64,000 nt of DNA from Filimonas effusa (GTDB lineage Bacteria; Bacteroidota; Bacteroidia; Chitinophagales; Chitinophagaceae): assembly GCF_004118675.1 (NCBI RefSeq), contig NZ_SDHZ01000001.1:2170001-2234000 (forward strand). Direction: 5' to 3'. The position numbers and the translations under genes were made by a program. Below are positions 1 to 9,492 of the stretch, one piece after another. The notes beneath the pieces were generated by a model, which did no database searches, was not told where the DNA came from, and was given only the letters and a program-made list of their open reading frames with translations. Within the stretch, counting starts at the first letter, position 1. Every line of letters starts with the position of its first letter.

Positions 1-756
1 CCAGTGAATCATATCATTCGATACCGCCATGCCAATACGTTCGTACCAGCGGGTTTTGATATTGTTTGCCGCAGAATCGCCATTGGCATTATAGTACATC
101 ACAAACGGATAGCCTGTGAGCTTCTCCTTATCCCATATCACTGTGCTTTTGAACAGTTTCCTGTTTTCCCACCAGCGTACATCTTTATCGGTAGCGGTAA
201 AAACAGGCTTCGGCAAACGTGTCCACTCGTGTACTTTGGCAGGAGATTTCTTTGTATATGCAATGCCCAGCGCCAATGCACCGGCCTCATACCCTTTTTC
301 ATTACCGCCGAAATAAGACAACCAGTATTTGTTCTTATATTTCTGCAGTTCATAACTGCCGCCCCATGTATAATCTTCCAGGGCAAGATAACCGGCTTTA
401 TGATGGGTATCCCAGTCGGTAGTATCGGAGAACGACATAATACGCCCCTTGTTGCTCCAATGTAACAGATCGTTACTTTCAGCCAGCCATGTTTCATAAC
501 CGCGGCCATCAAACACAACATAGGTCATATACCATTTATTGTCTTTACGGAATACAGTAGGACAATCCATCTTTTTGGCTTCACTATCTGTAACCATCAC
601 CAATCCATACTTATAAGGCGTTTTAACAGAGTCGTAGATCCGCTGCATTACAGCAGCAGGAACAGCGTCAGGGAGATTTGCTTTCTGCGCTGCTGCATTC
701 GCCGTTACCAGTATGCCAACCAGAAAACACGCAAGCATCGTATTCAATTGTTTCAT
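1..756 (-). CDS. Secreted glycoside hydrolase, five-bladed beta-propeller type (GH43/GH130-like), C-terminus outside window
   Basis: The first 252 residues are visible; the gene runs off the left edge. It opens with a signal peptide (MKQLNTMLACFLVGILV, cleavage near ANAAAQ), so the enzyme is exported. The body shows blade-like repeats typical of propeller glycosidases: DCPTVFRKDNKWYMTYVVF near residue 75, then SNDLLHW, KNKYWLSYFGGN, a KPVFTATDKD segment and a second SNDMIHW at the window end. These W-Y-x-Y and N-D-x-x-x-W motifs are those of family 43/130-like enzymes acting on plant or microbial glycans; the exact substrate cannot be read. The start at 756 is the only ATG that gives a signal peptide. 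The upstream GH106-like gene on the same strand ends 157 bases before it, so both may be co-transcribed. The catalytic acid in the second half cannot be checked. Confidence 0.8.
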   Translation of the reverse strand, partial: MKQLNTMLACFLVGILVTANAAAQKANLPDAVPAAVMQRIYDSVKTPYKYGLVMVTDSEAKKMDCPTVFRKDNKWYMTYVVFDGRGYETWLAESNDLLHWSNKGRIMSFSDTTDWDTHHKAGYLALEDYTWGGSYELQKYKNKYWLSYFGGNEKGYEAGALALGIAYTKKSPAKVHEWTRLPKPVFTATDKDVRWWENRKLFKSTVIWDKEKLTGYPFVMYYNANGDSAANNIKTRWYERIGMAVSNDMIHW

Positions 757-913
757 CCGTATATTTTTTATTTTTTCAATGGTCGGATGGAACTCCGCAC
801 ATAAATTTTCCGGAGTGCAGTTTTTTATAAAGCTCCGTTTCATAAAAGTGTAAAATTATCTTCTCACCATCGCCGGGCAATAGCATGTTTTCCTATAATG
901 ATGGATTATATTA

Positions 914-3900
914 TTATTCTGCTGCAATGGTCACCGGGCCCAGTAAACCCGCCGCCTCCAATGGTTTGCCTTCCAGGCGGAAAGGAGCTGTGGTCCATGT
1001 TACAGGCTTCTGATCTTTCAGGATATGATCTCCTATCAAACGGTTAGCCCAGGTATTTGTAACACTGATCTCCAGTTTATTCATGCCTTTCTTCAATGCC
1101 TTTGTAATGTCTACGCGATAAGGCGCAGTCCAGCTGATACCACAATCCACACCATTCAGTTTCACAGCTGCCAGATTTGCCACCTCTCCCAGCTGCAGCC
1201 AGGTACGGCCCGAAGGCAGGCTCTGATTCCATTCAAGATCATACGTATATACGGCCGTTCCGGAATAATACTTCACACCAGGCAGCTCATGTTTCGACCA
1301 GTCCTGTAAACGGGAGAATGGCACAGCGGCAGCGGGGCCGCCAAATGCAGTATCGAACTGTACTTTCCAGCCGCCTTGCAGTGTTTGTATCACTTTAGGA
1401 GTAGTATAGTTATTTCCTGACGCCTGTTTTGCAGGCACTGCTTTTTTACGCAGCACAACGAATACGGAAGCATTGGCCTCAAGCTTTACAGGCAATACCG
1501 TACGTCCGCCCTGTACCTTCCAGTTCCTCGCCACCATTGTATCGCCGGTAACAGGATCCCAGAGTTCAGGCAGGCGGCCTGTTTCGCGCAACGATAATTC
1601 CAGTATCCTGGGCTTATCCAGTTGGTTGGCTACAAAATACAGGTCGAAATCAGCAGCGGTGCGGTGCGTCCACGCCATCGCTTTAGCCTGTTTGCCGGTA
1701 CTGTCTTTCATGATAAGATCCGGAGCAATTCCTAGTGCTGCGAAACTAGCATCATTGTAAGGCGCTTTCAGCAATTTACCTTTGCCTGTAACCACAGGTA
1801 AAGCAACAGCTTCCTGGTGCAAACCCGGCGCTTTTAACGAGCGGTCGCCTGCAATTACAGTAGCACCTGCTTTAACCAGCTCTCCAATTCGTTTTGCTAC
1901 AGCAGGATTCATATAGCCGCCATCAGGCGTAGCTGCGCCCGGAACCGGTAATACCAGCACACCATAGCTGGCGCCGCCAGGTAAAACAATACGGCCATCG
2001 TGCACAGTAGCCAGCCGCAGGATGGCATCTTCATTAAAAGAGTCGTAAGCATAACCTCTTAATGGATCGGTCCAGTTCTCAGGATCCGCCATATTCGCAG
2101 CGTGTGTTACACCATCAGGTTTAACTCGCAATGGTTGTCCCACGTTTGCAAGACGCAGCTTTTCTTCACGAACCCGGTCGGCTCCCATTATTCCGGGCAA
2201 TGTAGTTACCAGCCTGTCGGGAAGAATGGAGCGGCGTGGCAGTTCCTCGCCGGTAAATACGGCAACATCAGCAACAGGTTTTCCCAGCTGCAGTAACGAC
2301 TGGCAACGGCGGGCATAGTCAACCCAGGCAACTCCCGGCTTCCACCAGGTTTGATCACGCTGAAAATACAGGCCTACCCCATCCAGTGTAGAACCGGGTT
2401 TGCGGTCAGTCCAGGGATTCTGTACAAAAACATGGTATGCCACACTGTTCAGGCCAAGTGCATAGTTGCGGTCCTGTATCGTCTTTAAACTGCCGGGATG
2501 TTCATTCCAGGCCATACGCACGGTGGTAAATGCTTCTGCCTGAATCACCGGCTTACCATAAATATGCGCACCGGAAATGGCATCCAGCATATCATTGGGT
2601 TTGTCGTGCGTAGGACTGTTGAACCAGAATTCACCCATAGGCATGTCTACCTTGCTAAAATGCAGCATGCCATCGCTCATCATGGTAGGCGCTACGCTCT
2701 CGGCAACAAGCTCACAACCATTATCATGCGCCAGCTTCGCAAATGTGGCAAAGCAGGTATCACTTATCAGCTGCGCGATCGTCTGGCGAACATCATATAA
2801 AAAACCTTCAGCTATAGCTACAGAGCCTACCGGAATACCTGCCATGGCCGGCAGGTAAGGCAAAGGATCATATCCTCTTAAACGCTGAAAAGCATCACGG
2901 AAAACAGGCGACCAGTTCTGACTGCCCGATTCCCAGCTTTCAAGAAATAATCTCGTAAGGTTGGAAGCCAGCTCAGGCCCGCCGCGACGACGGGCTTCCC
3001 TGAACCAGTTATTGAATTGTAATTCTATAGCAGCAGGATTAAACCTGTCGCATTCCAATCCTATCCCTGCGCCACCGGTGGCATTTGTATGCCCTGTGGC
3101 GGTATGTCCCATACGCAGAATGGTCCACCTGCCCGCAGGTACCTCCCAAACCAGTTGCCCGCGTGCATTTACCTTACCGGAAAGCGGTATGACCTTATCT
3201 ATAGGTACACATAACGAATCAGGCAATTGCTGCTCAGTGGTACGCGGACTAATACGCCATACCAATCCTGATTTCCCTTCGTACTGGTGCAACCTGGGTG
3301 CGGTTAACAGTTCAATTCCCTTTAGCTTAAGGGTTGGTTTCCACTTGGCAGCATCCAGGTCTTCCGATCCCGGCTCGGTGCCTTCTTTATCATATACAAA
3401 ACGGAAATACTTTGCGGTAACAGGTTCTATGGCATGCGTAACATCTGCATCCGTATCCTGCCAGCCATGGCGCGGCGCCTGTAAACGTCCGGCATTGCGG
3501 AAGCGGACACCATCGTCACTAACTTGTATCAGCAGCCGGTGCGCCTGGTAATTATTACCATTGGTTCTTATAACAATAGCACGGCAGGTAAAAGGCCGGG
3601 CATAACTATATTGAATCCAGCAGGGATCATTGGAACTGAAAGTTTTGGTATTATTCTTCGAAGCCAGACCCGAAACATCTCCGTCCGCCCTGGAGCTGGT
3701 TATAACGGGCAATGGAGCCGTTATAGCGGGTTCCTGGGAAGGATAAGCATACACGGCTATATCGCGGTAATACCCTTTATAAGTTTCCGGTAAAGGCAAT
3801 GTGTCCTGAAAACGTTTTCCTCCTTCTACTTCCAGCGAACTGTACACTACTTTCTGCATCGCCAGATCCGGTGTGATCCAGGGACCACCTGCCAGCGAAA

Positions 3901-4279
3901 ATCCATCACTCGCCACCATCGACAGTCTTACACCAATACGTTTTGCTTCCTTCATCGCAAACACCATCATCTCCCACCACTCAGGAGTCAGCTGCCGCAT
4001 CGCAGGCTGATAAACAGGCGGATTGGCAGCATCTTTAATGGTCATAAGATAAGCGCCTGCGATACCCGCTTCTTTCATTGCCATTAAATCGGCAGTGATC
4101 CCTTCCCGCGACACAGCGCCTTGTACCCAATGCCAGAACACCCATGGCGCGGCAGCGGCCGGAGGCTGATGAAATTGCCGGTATAACTCAGCGGCACTCA
4201 CTTCATGATACAACGGACTAGTTACCTGTGCATGAGCCGCACAAGTCAACAGCAAGAGGGGGAAACATAATTTCTTCAT
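914..4279 (-). CDS. Secreted GH106-like glycoside hydrolase (alpha-L-rhamnosidase family)
   Basis: A 1121-residue exported enzyme. The signal peptide is MKKLCFPLLLLTCAAHAQ; an in-frame ATG three codons upstream (4288) is possible but gives a poorer signal. The N-terminal module has the family signature WVFWHWVQGAVSREGI followed by DLMAMKEAGIAGAYLM (about residues 45-80) and MVASDGFSLAGGPW, as in the Glyco_hydro_106 group. A discoidin/F5-8-like insert sits near residues 190-320. The central part has LFLESWESGSQNW and ELVAESVAP, where acidic catalytic residues are expected. The C-terminus (WLQLGEVANLAAVKLNG, then VTNTWANRLIGD) is a GH2-type galactose-binding-like domain. Known family members remove terminal alpha-L-rhamnose from pectin-type glycans; the substrate here is inference. 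The neighbouring propeller glycosidase suggests a small glycan-degrading unit. Confidence 0.82.
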   Translation of the reverse strand: MKKLCFPLLLLTCAAHAQVTSPLYHEVSAAELYRQFHQPPAAAAPWVFWHWVQGAVSREGITADLMAMKEAGIAGAYLMTIKDAANPPVYQPAMRQLTPEWWEMMVFAMKEAKRIGVRLSMVASDGFSLAGGPWITPDLAMQKVVYSSLEVEGGKRFQDTLPLPETYKGYYRDIAVYAYPSQEPAITAPLPVITSSRADGDVSGLASKNNTKTFSSNDPCWIQYSYARPFTCRAIVIRTNGNNYQAHRLLIQVSDDGVRFRNAGRLQAPRHGWQDTDADVTHAIEPVTAKYFRFVYDKEGTEPGSEDLDAAKWKPTLKLKGIELLTAPRLHQYEGKSGLVWRISPRTTEQQLPDSLCVPIDKVIPLSGKVNARGQLVWEVPAGRWTILRMGHTATGHTNATGGAGIGLECDRFNPAAIELQFNNWFREARRRGGPELASNLTRLFLESWESGSQNWSPVFRDAFQRLRGYDPLPYLPAMAGIPVGSVAIAEGFLYDVRQTIAQLISDTCFATFAKLAHDNGCELVAESVAPTMMSDGMLHFSKVDMPMGEFWFNSPTHDKPNDMLDAISGAHIYGKPVIQAEAFTTVRMAWNEHPGSLKTIQDRNYALGLNSVAYHVFVQNPWTDRKPGSTLDGVGLYFQRDQTWWKPGVAWVDYARRCQSLLQLGKPVADVAVFTGEELPRRSILPDRLVTTLPGIMGADRVREEKLRLANVGQPLRVKPDGVTHAANMADPENWTDPLRGYAYDSFNEDAILRLATVHDGRIVLPGGASYGVLVLPVPGAATPDGGYMNPAVAKRIGELVKAGATVIAGDRSLKAPGLHQEAVALPVVTGKGKLLKAPYNDASFAALGIAPDLIMKDSTGKQAKAMAWTHRTAADFDLYFVANQLDKPRILELSLRETGRLPELWDPVTGDTMVARNWKVQGGRTVLPVKLEANASVFVVLRKKAVPAKQASGNNYTTPKVIQTLQGGWKVQFDTAFGGPAAAVPFSRLQDWSKHELPGVKYYSGTAVYTYDLEWNQSLPSGRTWLQLGEVANLAAVKLNGVDCGISWTAPYRVDITKALKKGMNKLEISVTNTWANRLIGDHILKDQKPVTWTTAPFRLEGKPLEAAGLLGPVTIAAE

Positions 4280-4410
4280 ATCTGGCATGCCAAATAATAA
4301 TTTACGGTAAGATGGAAGATCAATACACTCTTACACAAGCAAGCCAGACAGCCGGCTACGCCGGGTCGCAAATATCCGATTTTTTAATGAAGTCGTTCTA
4401 CAAAAGGAGG

Positions 4411-5235
4411 TTAATTGAACACCTGTAGCGGTAACGGCCTGAAAAAATGATTCAGCGGCCCCGGACCTTCGCCCGATACCACATCTTTGCCCGCAGCTAT
4501 TGCCTGGTTCATATAGTTTTTGGCTTCGGCAATGGCATCTTTCAACGCCATTCCCCTTGCCAGCAGCGCCGCTATTGCCGACGACAGCGTACAGCCTGTA
4601 CCATGCAGGTTCAGCGAATCGATACGCGCAGCGCGGTATACCTGCTCATCACCGGCGGCATCGCGGTACACATCGTATAGTTCAGCCGTATTTTTTAAAT
4701 GTCCGCCTTTCACCAATACGGCACGGGCGCCCATGGCCAGTATGCGCGAGGCTGCCTGTTGCATGGAAGGCAGATCGGTAACGGCAATACCCGTTAGTAA
4801 CGCAGCCTCCTTCAGGTTAGGCGTTACCAGCGTTGCCATAGGGAATAAGCACTGCTGTAGAGACTCATGGATCCCCTCCTCCGCAAGGGATTGCCCCCGG
4901 GAGGAAGACATTACAGGATCTACAATAAGTGGAGTAGCCGGGTAAGAAAGCAAAGCTGTTGCAATAGCAAACACCTGCCCTTTGCCGGCGATCATACCCG
5001 TTTTAATAGCAGCAGGAGGCATATCGTCCATGATAGTCCGGATCTGCGCTTCCACAACAGAAGCCGGAATAACATGAATATCGGTAACCCCCAGGGTATT
5101 CTGGGCAGTAACGGCAGTAACAGCAGTGGTAGCATAAGCTCCAAGCGCCGATATCGTTTTAATATCAGCCTGGATACCCGCACCACCACCACTGTCCGAT
5201 CCTGCGATCGTTAATACAGTAGGATATCGTTTCAT
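4411..5235 (-). CDS. thiD: Hydroxymethylpyrimidine/phosphomethylpyrimidine kinase ThiD
   Basis: A cytoplasmic ribokinase-fold enzyme of 274 residues that phosphorylates HMP and HMP-P on the pyrimidine branch of thiamine diphosphate synthesis. The substrate-binding N-terminus TIAGSDSGGGAGIQAD (residues 9-24) is diagnostic, followed by TAVTAVTAQNTLGV, AIKTGMI, the PLIVDPVMSSS segment, LVTPNLKEAALL and the anion-hole/catalytic motif LHGTGCTLSSAIAA close to residue 210. Length is normal for stand-alone ThiD. The start at 5235 is preferred to 5259 because conserved sequence begins at MKRYPTVLTIAGSD. No other thi gene is adjacent, and no TPP-riboswitch motif is visible in the 181 bases upstream. 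Confidence 0.93.
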   Translation of the reverse strand: MKRYPTVLTIAGSDSGGGAGIQADIKTISALGAYATTAVTAVTAQNTLGVTDIHVIPASVVEAQIRTIMDDMPPAAIKTGMIAGKGQVFAIATALLSYPATPLIVDPVMSSSRGQSLAEEGIHESLQQCLFPMATLVTPNLKEAALLTGIAVTDLPSMQQAASRILAMGARAVLVKGGHLKNTAELYDVYRDAAGDEQVYRAARIDSLNLHGTGCTLSSAIAALLARGMALKDAIAEAKNYMNQAIAAGKDVVSGEGPGPLNHFFRPLPLQVFN

Positions 5236-5416
5236 ATGTATGCTGTAAACTGGAATCATTCAAGATCCCTGATCGTTAAGCTTGCTTATTGCAAGTGGTG
5301 TTTACGGTCCTTTGTGGAGATATTCATCTTCGCCACTTCTAAGGCGAGTATTCTTTCCTTCAAACTAACGTAATACATTGTACGCCTAAGCTACAGCAGC
5401 CATAACACACCGCTGG

Positions 5417-5944
5417 CTAGTAACGATTGTTGAATCCGCCACGGTCATCACCGCCGCTGCGGTAACCTCCGCCACTACCACCACGATCGCCACCGCCACG
5501 GTATCCGCCGCGATCACCACCACGGTCATCACCACCACTGCGGTAACCACCACGATCGCCACCGCCACGATAACCACCACGGTCGCCGCCACGATCGCCA
5601 CCGCCACGGTATCCGCCGCGATCACCACCACGGTCGCCACCACCACGATAACCACCACCGCCGCCACCGCTGCGGAAACCACCGCCGCCGCCACCTTGCG
5701 CCTGCTGGGCATCAGCTTCTTTTACTGACATTTTCTTTCCACGTAATCCAGCACCATCCAGTGTTTCAATGGCTTGCCTGGCGTCATTGCTATCCGGCAT
5801 ATCAACAAAACCAAATCCCCTGCTTTTACCTGTTTCCCTGTCTAAGATCACTTTCGCCGAAGTCACATCACCGTATAACTCGAACATCTCTTTTAAATCT
5901 ACATCGTCCAGGTCGTTCGATAAACCTGCTACAAAAAGCTTCAT
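5417..5944 (-). CDS. Glycine-rich RNA-binding protein (RRM plus RGG tail)
   Basis: A 175-residue single-RRM protein. Residues 1-80 form the RNA-recognition motif, with RNP2 LFVAGLS (3-9) and RNP1 KSRGFGFVDM (about 41-50), ending in GLRGKKMSVKEA. From about residue 88 the protein is a low-complexity tail of Gly-Arg-Asp repeats (YRGGGDRGGDRGG units) ending FNNRY. Such RRM-Gly proteins are common in Bacteroidota, where they may act in mRNA handling and cold response; partners here are unknown. The reading frame stays open upstream to 6100, but homology starts at MKLFVAGLS, so 5944 is the start. The tail is encoded by short tandem DNA repeats that keep long frames open on the other strand; those are shadows. 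Confidence 0.9.
   Translation of the reverse strand: MKLFVAGLSNDLDDVDLKEMFELYGDVTSAKVILDRETGKSRGFGFVDMPDSNDARQAIETLDGAGLRGKKMSVKEADAQQAQGGGGGGFRSGGGGGGYRGGGDRGGDRGGYRGGGDRGGDRGGYRGGGDRGGYRSGGDDRGGDRGGYRGGGDRGGSGGGYRSGGDDRGGFNNRY
5440..5695 (-). repeat. Tandem DNA repeats encoding the RGG/DRGG tail
   Basis: Degenerate units of roughly 9, 27 and 45 bases, built around GGTGGCGATCGTGG-like blocks, encode alternating YRGGG and DRGG peptides in the RRM protein. Several 20-base blocks recur almost exactly, which makes the tract prone to slippage and length variation between strains. Confidence 0.85.
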
Positions 5945-6374
5945 GGTGCTATATTTTATATGGGTAAAAATACAAATAGCGTCCGAACTGAAGAATTTAT
6001 TATTTTCTACAGCCGCCAGCCCCTGTTTTTCCCTCAACAGAACCCCATTACACATCATAAAACAAATAGTTTCATACCATTCGTCATAATTCCTGTTCAT
6101 TTAGTCTATCAAATAGATAGGAATTACTAGTTTTGCGGTATCCTCACATTCCTATGAAGGATAACTATTAAACCACATACATGAAACAGAAACTAACGCA
6201 ACGTATCCGATGTTGTTTCAACACCTGATTCTCCAGCATCACCAACCAGCTCGCCTGCACTTAATGTAAGCAATTACAGGGGCCGTTTACGTCCCGGCAA
6301 ATCCCTGCTCCGGCAGCGATAGGGCCATGTATTGCCCCAGGCTATTTTATTATCTCAAACTTTTACCACTTAGT
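5945..6374. other. Intergenic, divergent RRM-gene and SusC promoters
   Basis: Non-coding space between the divergent RRM gene and the SusC gene. It holds a TAGTTTTG box (6128-6135) matching the Bacteroidota -7 element, pointing toward SusC, which would give a leader of about 230 bases. No convincing -33 TTTG is seen at the right spacing. No RNA gene was recognised. Confidence 0.4.
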
Positions 6375-9300
6375 ATGCCTAAAGCTATCTATATCGCCCT
6401 GTTATGCCTGTTACCCGGCTTAACTGCGATAGCACAGTCTTCCCCCCGCACGATCAGAGGCTCCGTTCGTGCAGCAGAAACCAATCAGCCGTTACAGGGA
6501 GCCACCATCGTTTTAAACAGGTCGTCCCGGTTCGCCACTACCGACAACCATGGCAACTTCAGCCTGCAAACACAAAACGAAAAGAACTTTATAAGTGTAT
6601 CCTATGTAGGGCGTGAAACCGTTGAACTGCAACTCCGCTCCGATACCGTCACCGTATTATTATCAGCATCCAATAGAGAGCTGGATACGGTGGTAGCGGT
6701 AGCCTATACCAGCGTCAAACGCTCCGGTTATCCCGGCGCCGTCTCCACCATCAGCGCCGACAAACTCGAGGCCCGGCAAACGCCGAACCTTACCAATGCA
6801 TTACAGGGACTTGTTCCCGGCCTGCAAACCACGCTGGCCAATGGCCAGCCCGGCAACAGCTCAACATTACGCATCAGGGGCATAGGCTCCATCAATGCCG
6901 GCAGCGCCCCGTTCTTCGTAGTGGACGGCGCTCCTTTCGACGGCGACATCAATGCGTTTAATGCGGCAGATATTCAGTCGGTAAGCATCTTAAAAGATGC
7001 CGCTGCCGCCAACCTGTATGGCTCACGTGCCGCCAACGGCGTTATTCTTATCACTACCCGGCAGGGACGTAAATCCGACAATGTTGCCGTTAATGCAATC
7101 GTTACCCAGGGCTGGAGCGGCAGGGCCATAAAGGACTATAAGAAACTTAACACCAAAGATTATTTCGAACTCTATTGGGAAGCCTTACGCAACGGCCGGC
7201 TCGAAAGCGGCGCTACACCTGCACAGGCGGCCGCTTACGCAAGCAGCATTCTCGTTTCCAATCTCAATATCAACCCCTACGGCCCCACGCTGCCTCAGCC
7301 TGTAAATACCAGCGGCAAACTCGAAGACACGGCAAAGCTTCTATGGAACGACGACTGGGAAGCAGCCATGCATCAACCAGCCAGATACACACAGGCACAG
7401 CTAAGCTTCAGCGGTGGCGGAGACAAGGGCACTTACTATATTTCGGGCGGATATCTCAATAATGACGGCGCTTTCCTCGCCTCCGGCTTTAAACGTTATA
7501 CCTTCCGCGGCAACTTTACTTCACAGGCAAAGAAATGGCTGCGCGCAGGCCTGAACCTCAGCGGCGCCAGCACCATCCAGCATAACCCAACATCATCCGA
7601 TTCAAAAACAAGCAACATCATTATGTATGGCAGAGTGATGCCAGGCTTCTACCCTATTTACCAACGCAAAGAAGATGGCTCCCTGTTACTTGATGAAAAT
7701 GGCAACGCCCAATACGATTATGGCAACTACCGCCCCAGCGCCGCCCTACCCAGATCAAACCTTATGGGCACACTGCCACTGGATAAATCACAGGTTACAA
7801 GAGAAAACGCATCCATCCGTTCTTTCGTGGAGCTGTTATTCTCAAAGGACCTGTCTTTTAAAACCAGCTATAACATTGACTACATCAACGGCAACAGCCA
7901 TTACTACACCAACCCGTTGTATGGCGATGACGCTGAGATCGGTGGCTGGGTAAGCAAAAGCAACAACCGCACGTTGTCTTATACCTGGAACAATATCTTT
8001 ATTTACAACCACGATTTCAACGGCGGACATCATCTGAACGTACTGGGTGGCCATGAATACTATTCGTTTAATACCAGTGGCATTGAAGGCTCACGCCAGA
8101 AGTTTGTACTGCCCGGACTGGAAGAACCTGTTGCGGCTTCACAGTTGAACGACTTTACCGGCACTTCCGACAATTACGCCAAACTCAGCTTCTTTGGGCA
8201 AACGCAGTATAATTTCCTGAACAGGTATTTCGTTACTGCTTCACTTCGCAGCGACGGCTCTTCCCGCTTTTCACCGGATTCACGCTGGGGCACTTTCTGG
8301 TCTGCAGGCGCCTCCTGGCGTTTAGCAGAAGAAGCTTTTCTTAAATCGGAAAAATGGCTGAATACCTTAACACTGAAAGCCAGTTATGGCGCTTCAGGCA
8401 ATGATAACCTCAGCAGCTACTATGCTTACCTGGCGTTGTATTCCGTGAAAAACAACCTCGGCAGCGGTGGCGTTATTACATCAAGGCTGGCCACACCTTC
8501 ATTGAAATGGGAAACCAATCTTAACCTGAACATCGGTCTCGATTTCGCAGCATTGGATAACCGCCTATCAGGTACTGTGAACTATTATAAACGCACCAGC
8601 AAGAACCTGCTTTACGCAAAACCACTTGCGGGTTCAACAGGCTTCGCATCTATCAGCGCCAACATCGGCACCTTACAGAATAAAGGAATTGAGCTTGAAT
8701 TAAACGCCATTGCGATAAGAACAGCACAGTTCAACTGGAACATCCAGCTCAACATTGCACATAACAGAAATGAGATCACATCACTGCCACAGCAATATAT
8801 TACCAGCGGCACCAAACGACTGGCAGTGGGTAAATCGATTTACGATTTTTACCTGAGAGAATGGGCAGGCGTTGACGCTGCAGACGGCAGACCGCTATGG
8901 TATCGTACCGATGCCAATGGCAAAAAGGACACAACACATGATTACACGGCCGCAACGCAATACTATGCAGGCAGCGCATTACCCGCAGTAACAGGCGGTA
9001 TCACCAACACTTTCAACTATAAGGGTATAGAGCTCTCGTTCCTGCTTGCTTACAGCCTGGGCGGCAAAGTGCTCGATGGCGATATGCTTTATCTGTTATC
9101 GGGCGCTTCAAGTCCCGGACGTACCTGGAGCACAGAATTACTTGAACGCTGGACACCGGAAAACAGACACACCAATGTCCCCGTTCTTACTACCGGCAAA
9201 GGCAACCTGAACTGGACCGCCACTTCTACGCGCTTTTTATACAGCGCCACCTATGCACGTCTGAAAACAGCGTCCCTTGGTTATTATTTACCGAAGGCGC

Positions 9301-9470
9301 TGCTCTCCCGTGCCGGCATTTCGAGCCTGAAAGTATACGCCACCGGCGAAAACCTGCTCACCTTCTTCGGTCATAAAGGAATGGACCCCGAGCAATCTAT
9401 TGATGGCACTACCTACTATCAATATCCATCCATGCGCACCGTATCGGTAGGTATCCAGGTAGGACTTTAA
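6375..9470 (+). CDS. SusC/RagA-type TonB-dependent outer-membrane transporter (no STN domain)
   Basis: A 1031-residue outer-membrane porin-transporter. After the signal peptide (MPKAIYIALLCLLPGLTAIAQ) comes a carboxypeptidase-regulatory-like domain (TIRGSVRAAETNQPLQGATI), then the TonB plug with the SusC signature LRIRGIGSINAGSAPFFVVD and ILKDAAAANLYGSRAANGVI, then a 22-strand-type barrel with the usual C-terminal aromatic/hydrophobic strand (MRTVSVGIQVGL). The ATG at 6375 is chosen over 6327 because it starts the signal peptide. There is no STN domain and no adjacent sigma/FecR, so control is not by the trans-envelope relay. The SusD partner follows after 22 bases. Together they import an oligomer too large for porins; the substrate cannot be predicted. 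Confidence 0.93.
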   Translation: MPKAIYIALLCLLPGLTAIAQSSPRTIRGSVRAAETNQPLQGATIVLNRSSRFATTDNHGNFSLQTQNEKNFISVSYVGRETVELQLRSDTVTVLLSASNRELDTVVAVAYTSVKRSGYPGAVSTISADKLEARQTPNLTNALQGLVPGLQTTLANGQPGNSSTLRIRGIGSINAGSAPFFVVDGAPFDGDINAFNAADIQSVSILKDAAAANLYGSRAANGVILITTRQGRKSDNVAVNAIVTQGWSGRAIKDYKKLNTKDYFELYWEALRNGRLESGATPAQAAAYASSILVSNLNINPYGPTLPQPVNTSGKLEDTAKLLWNDDWEAAMHQPARYTQAQLSFSGGGDKGTYYISGGYLNNDGAFLASGFKRYTFRGNFTSQAKKWLRAGLNLSGASTIQHNPTSSDSKTSNIIMYGRVMPGFYPIYQRKEDGSLLLDENGNAQYDYGNYRPSAALPRSNLMGTLPLDKSQVTRENASIRSFVELLFSKDLSFKTSYNIDYINGNSHYYTNPLYGDDAEIGGWVSKSNNRTLSYTWNNIFIYNHDFNGGHHLNVLGGHEYYSFNTSGIEGSRQKFVLPGLEEPVAASQLNDFTGTSDNYAKLSFFGQTQYNFLNRYFVTASLRSDGSSRFSPDSRWGTFWSAGASWRLAEEAFLKSEKWLNTLTLKASYGASGNDNLSSYYAYLALYSVKNNLGSGGVITSRLATPSLKWETNLNLNIGLDFAALDNRLSGTVNYYKRTSKNLLYAKPLAGSTGFASISANIGTLQNKGIELELNAIAIRTAQFNWNIQLNIAHNRNEITSLPQQYITSGTKRLAVGKSIYDFYLREWAGVDAADGRPLWYRTDANGKKDTTHDYTAATQYYAGSALPAVTGGITNTFNYKGIELSFLLAYSLGGKVLDGDMLYLLSGASSPGRTWSTELLERWTPENRHTNVPVLTTGKGNLNWTATSTRFLYSATYARLKTASLGYYLPKALLSRAGISSLKVYATGENLLTFFGHKGMDPEQSIDGTTYYQYPSMRTVSVGIQVGL

Positions 9471-9492
9471 GCAACGCTGAAAAAAAATAATC

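Noticed and set aside
757-913. Terminator between the two glycosidase genes
   Set aside because: ACTCCG/CGGAGT is only six pairs with a 13-base loop and the T-run lies on the strand opposite to transcription.
5236-5416. Possible TPP riboswitch upstream of thiD
   Set aside because: No CTGAGA core or paired helices of the THI element are visible on the thiD strand.
5420-5695. CRISPR-like repeats
   Set aside because: Units are contiguous, degenerate and in frame with the RGG tail; there are no unique spacers.
5386-5712. Long valine/alanine-rich frame overlapping the RRM gene tail
   Set aside because: It is an artefact of the tandem GGT/GAT repeats; composition is not protein-like and the RRM frame is clearly the coding one.
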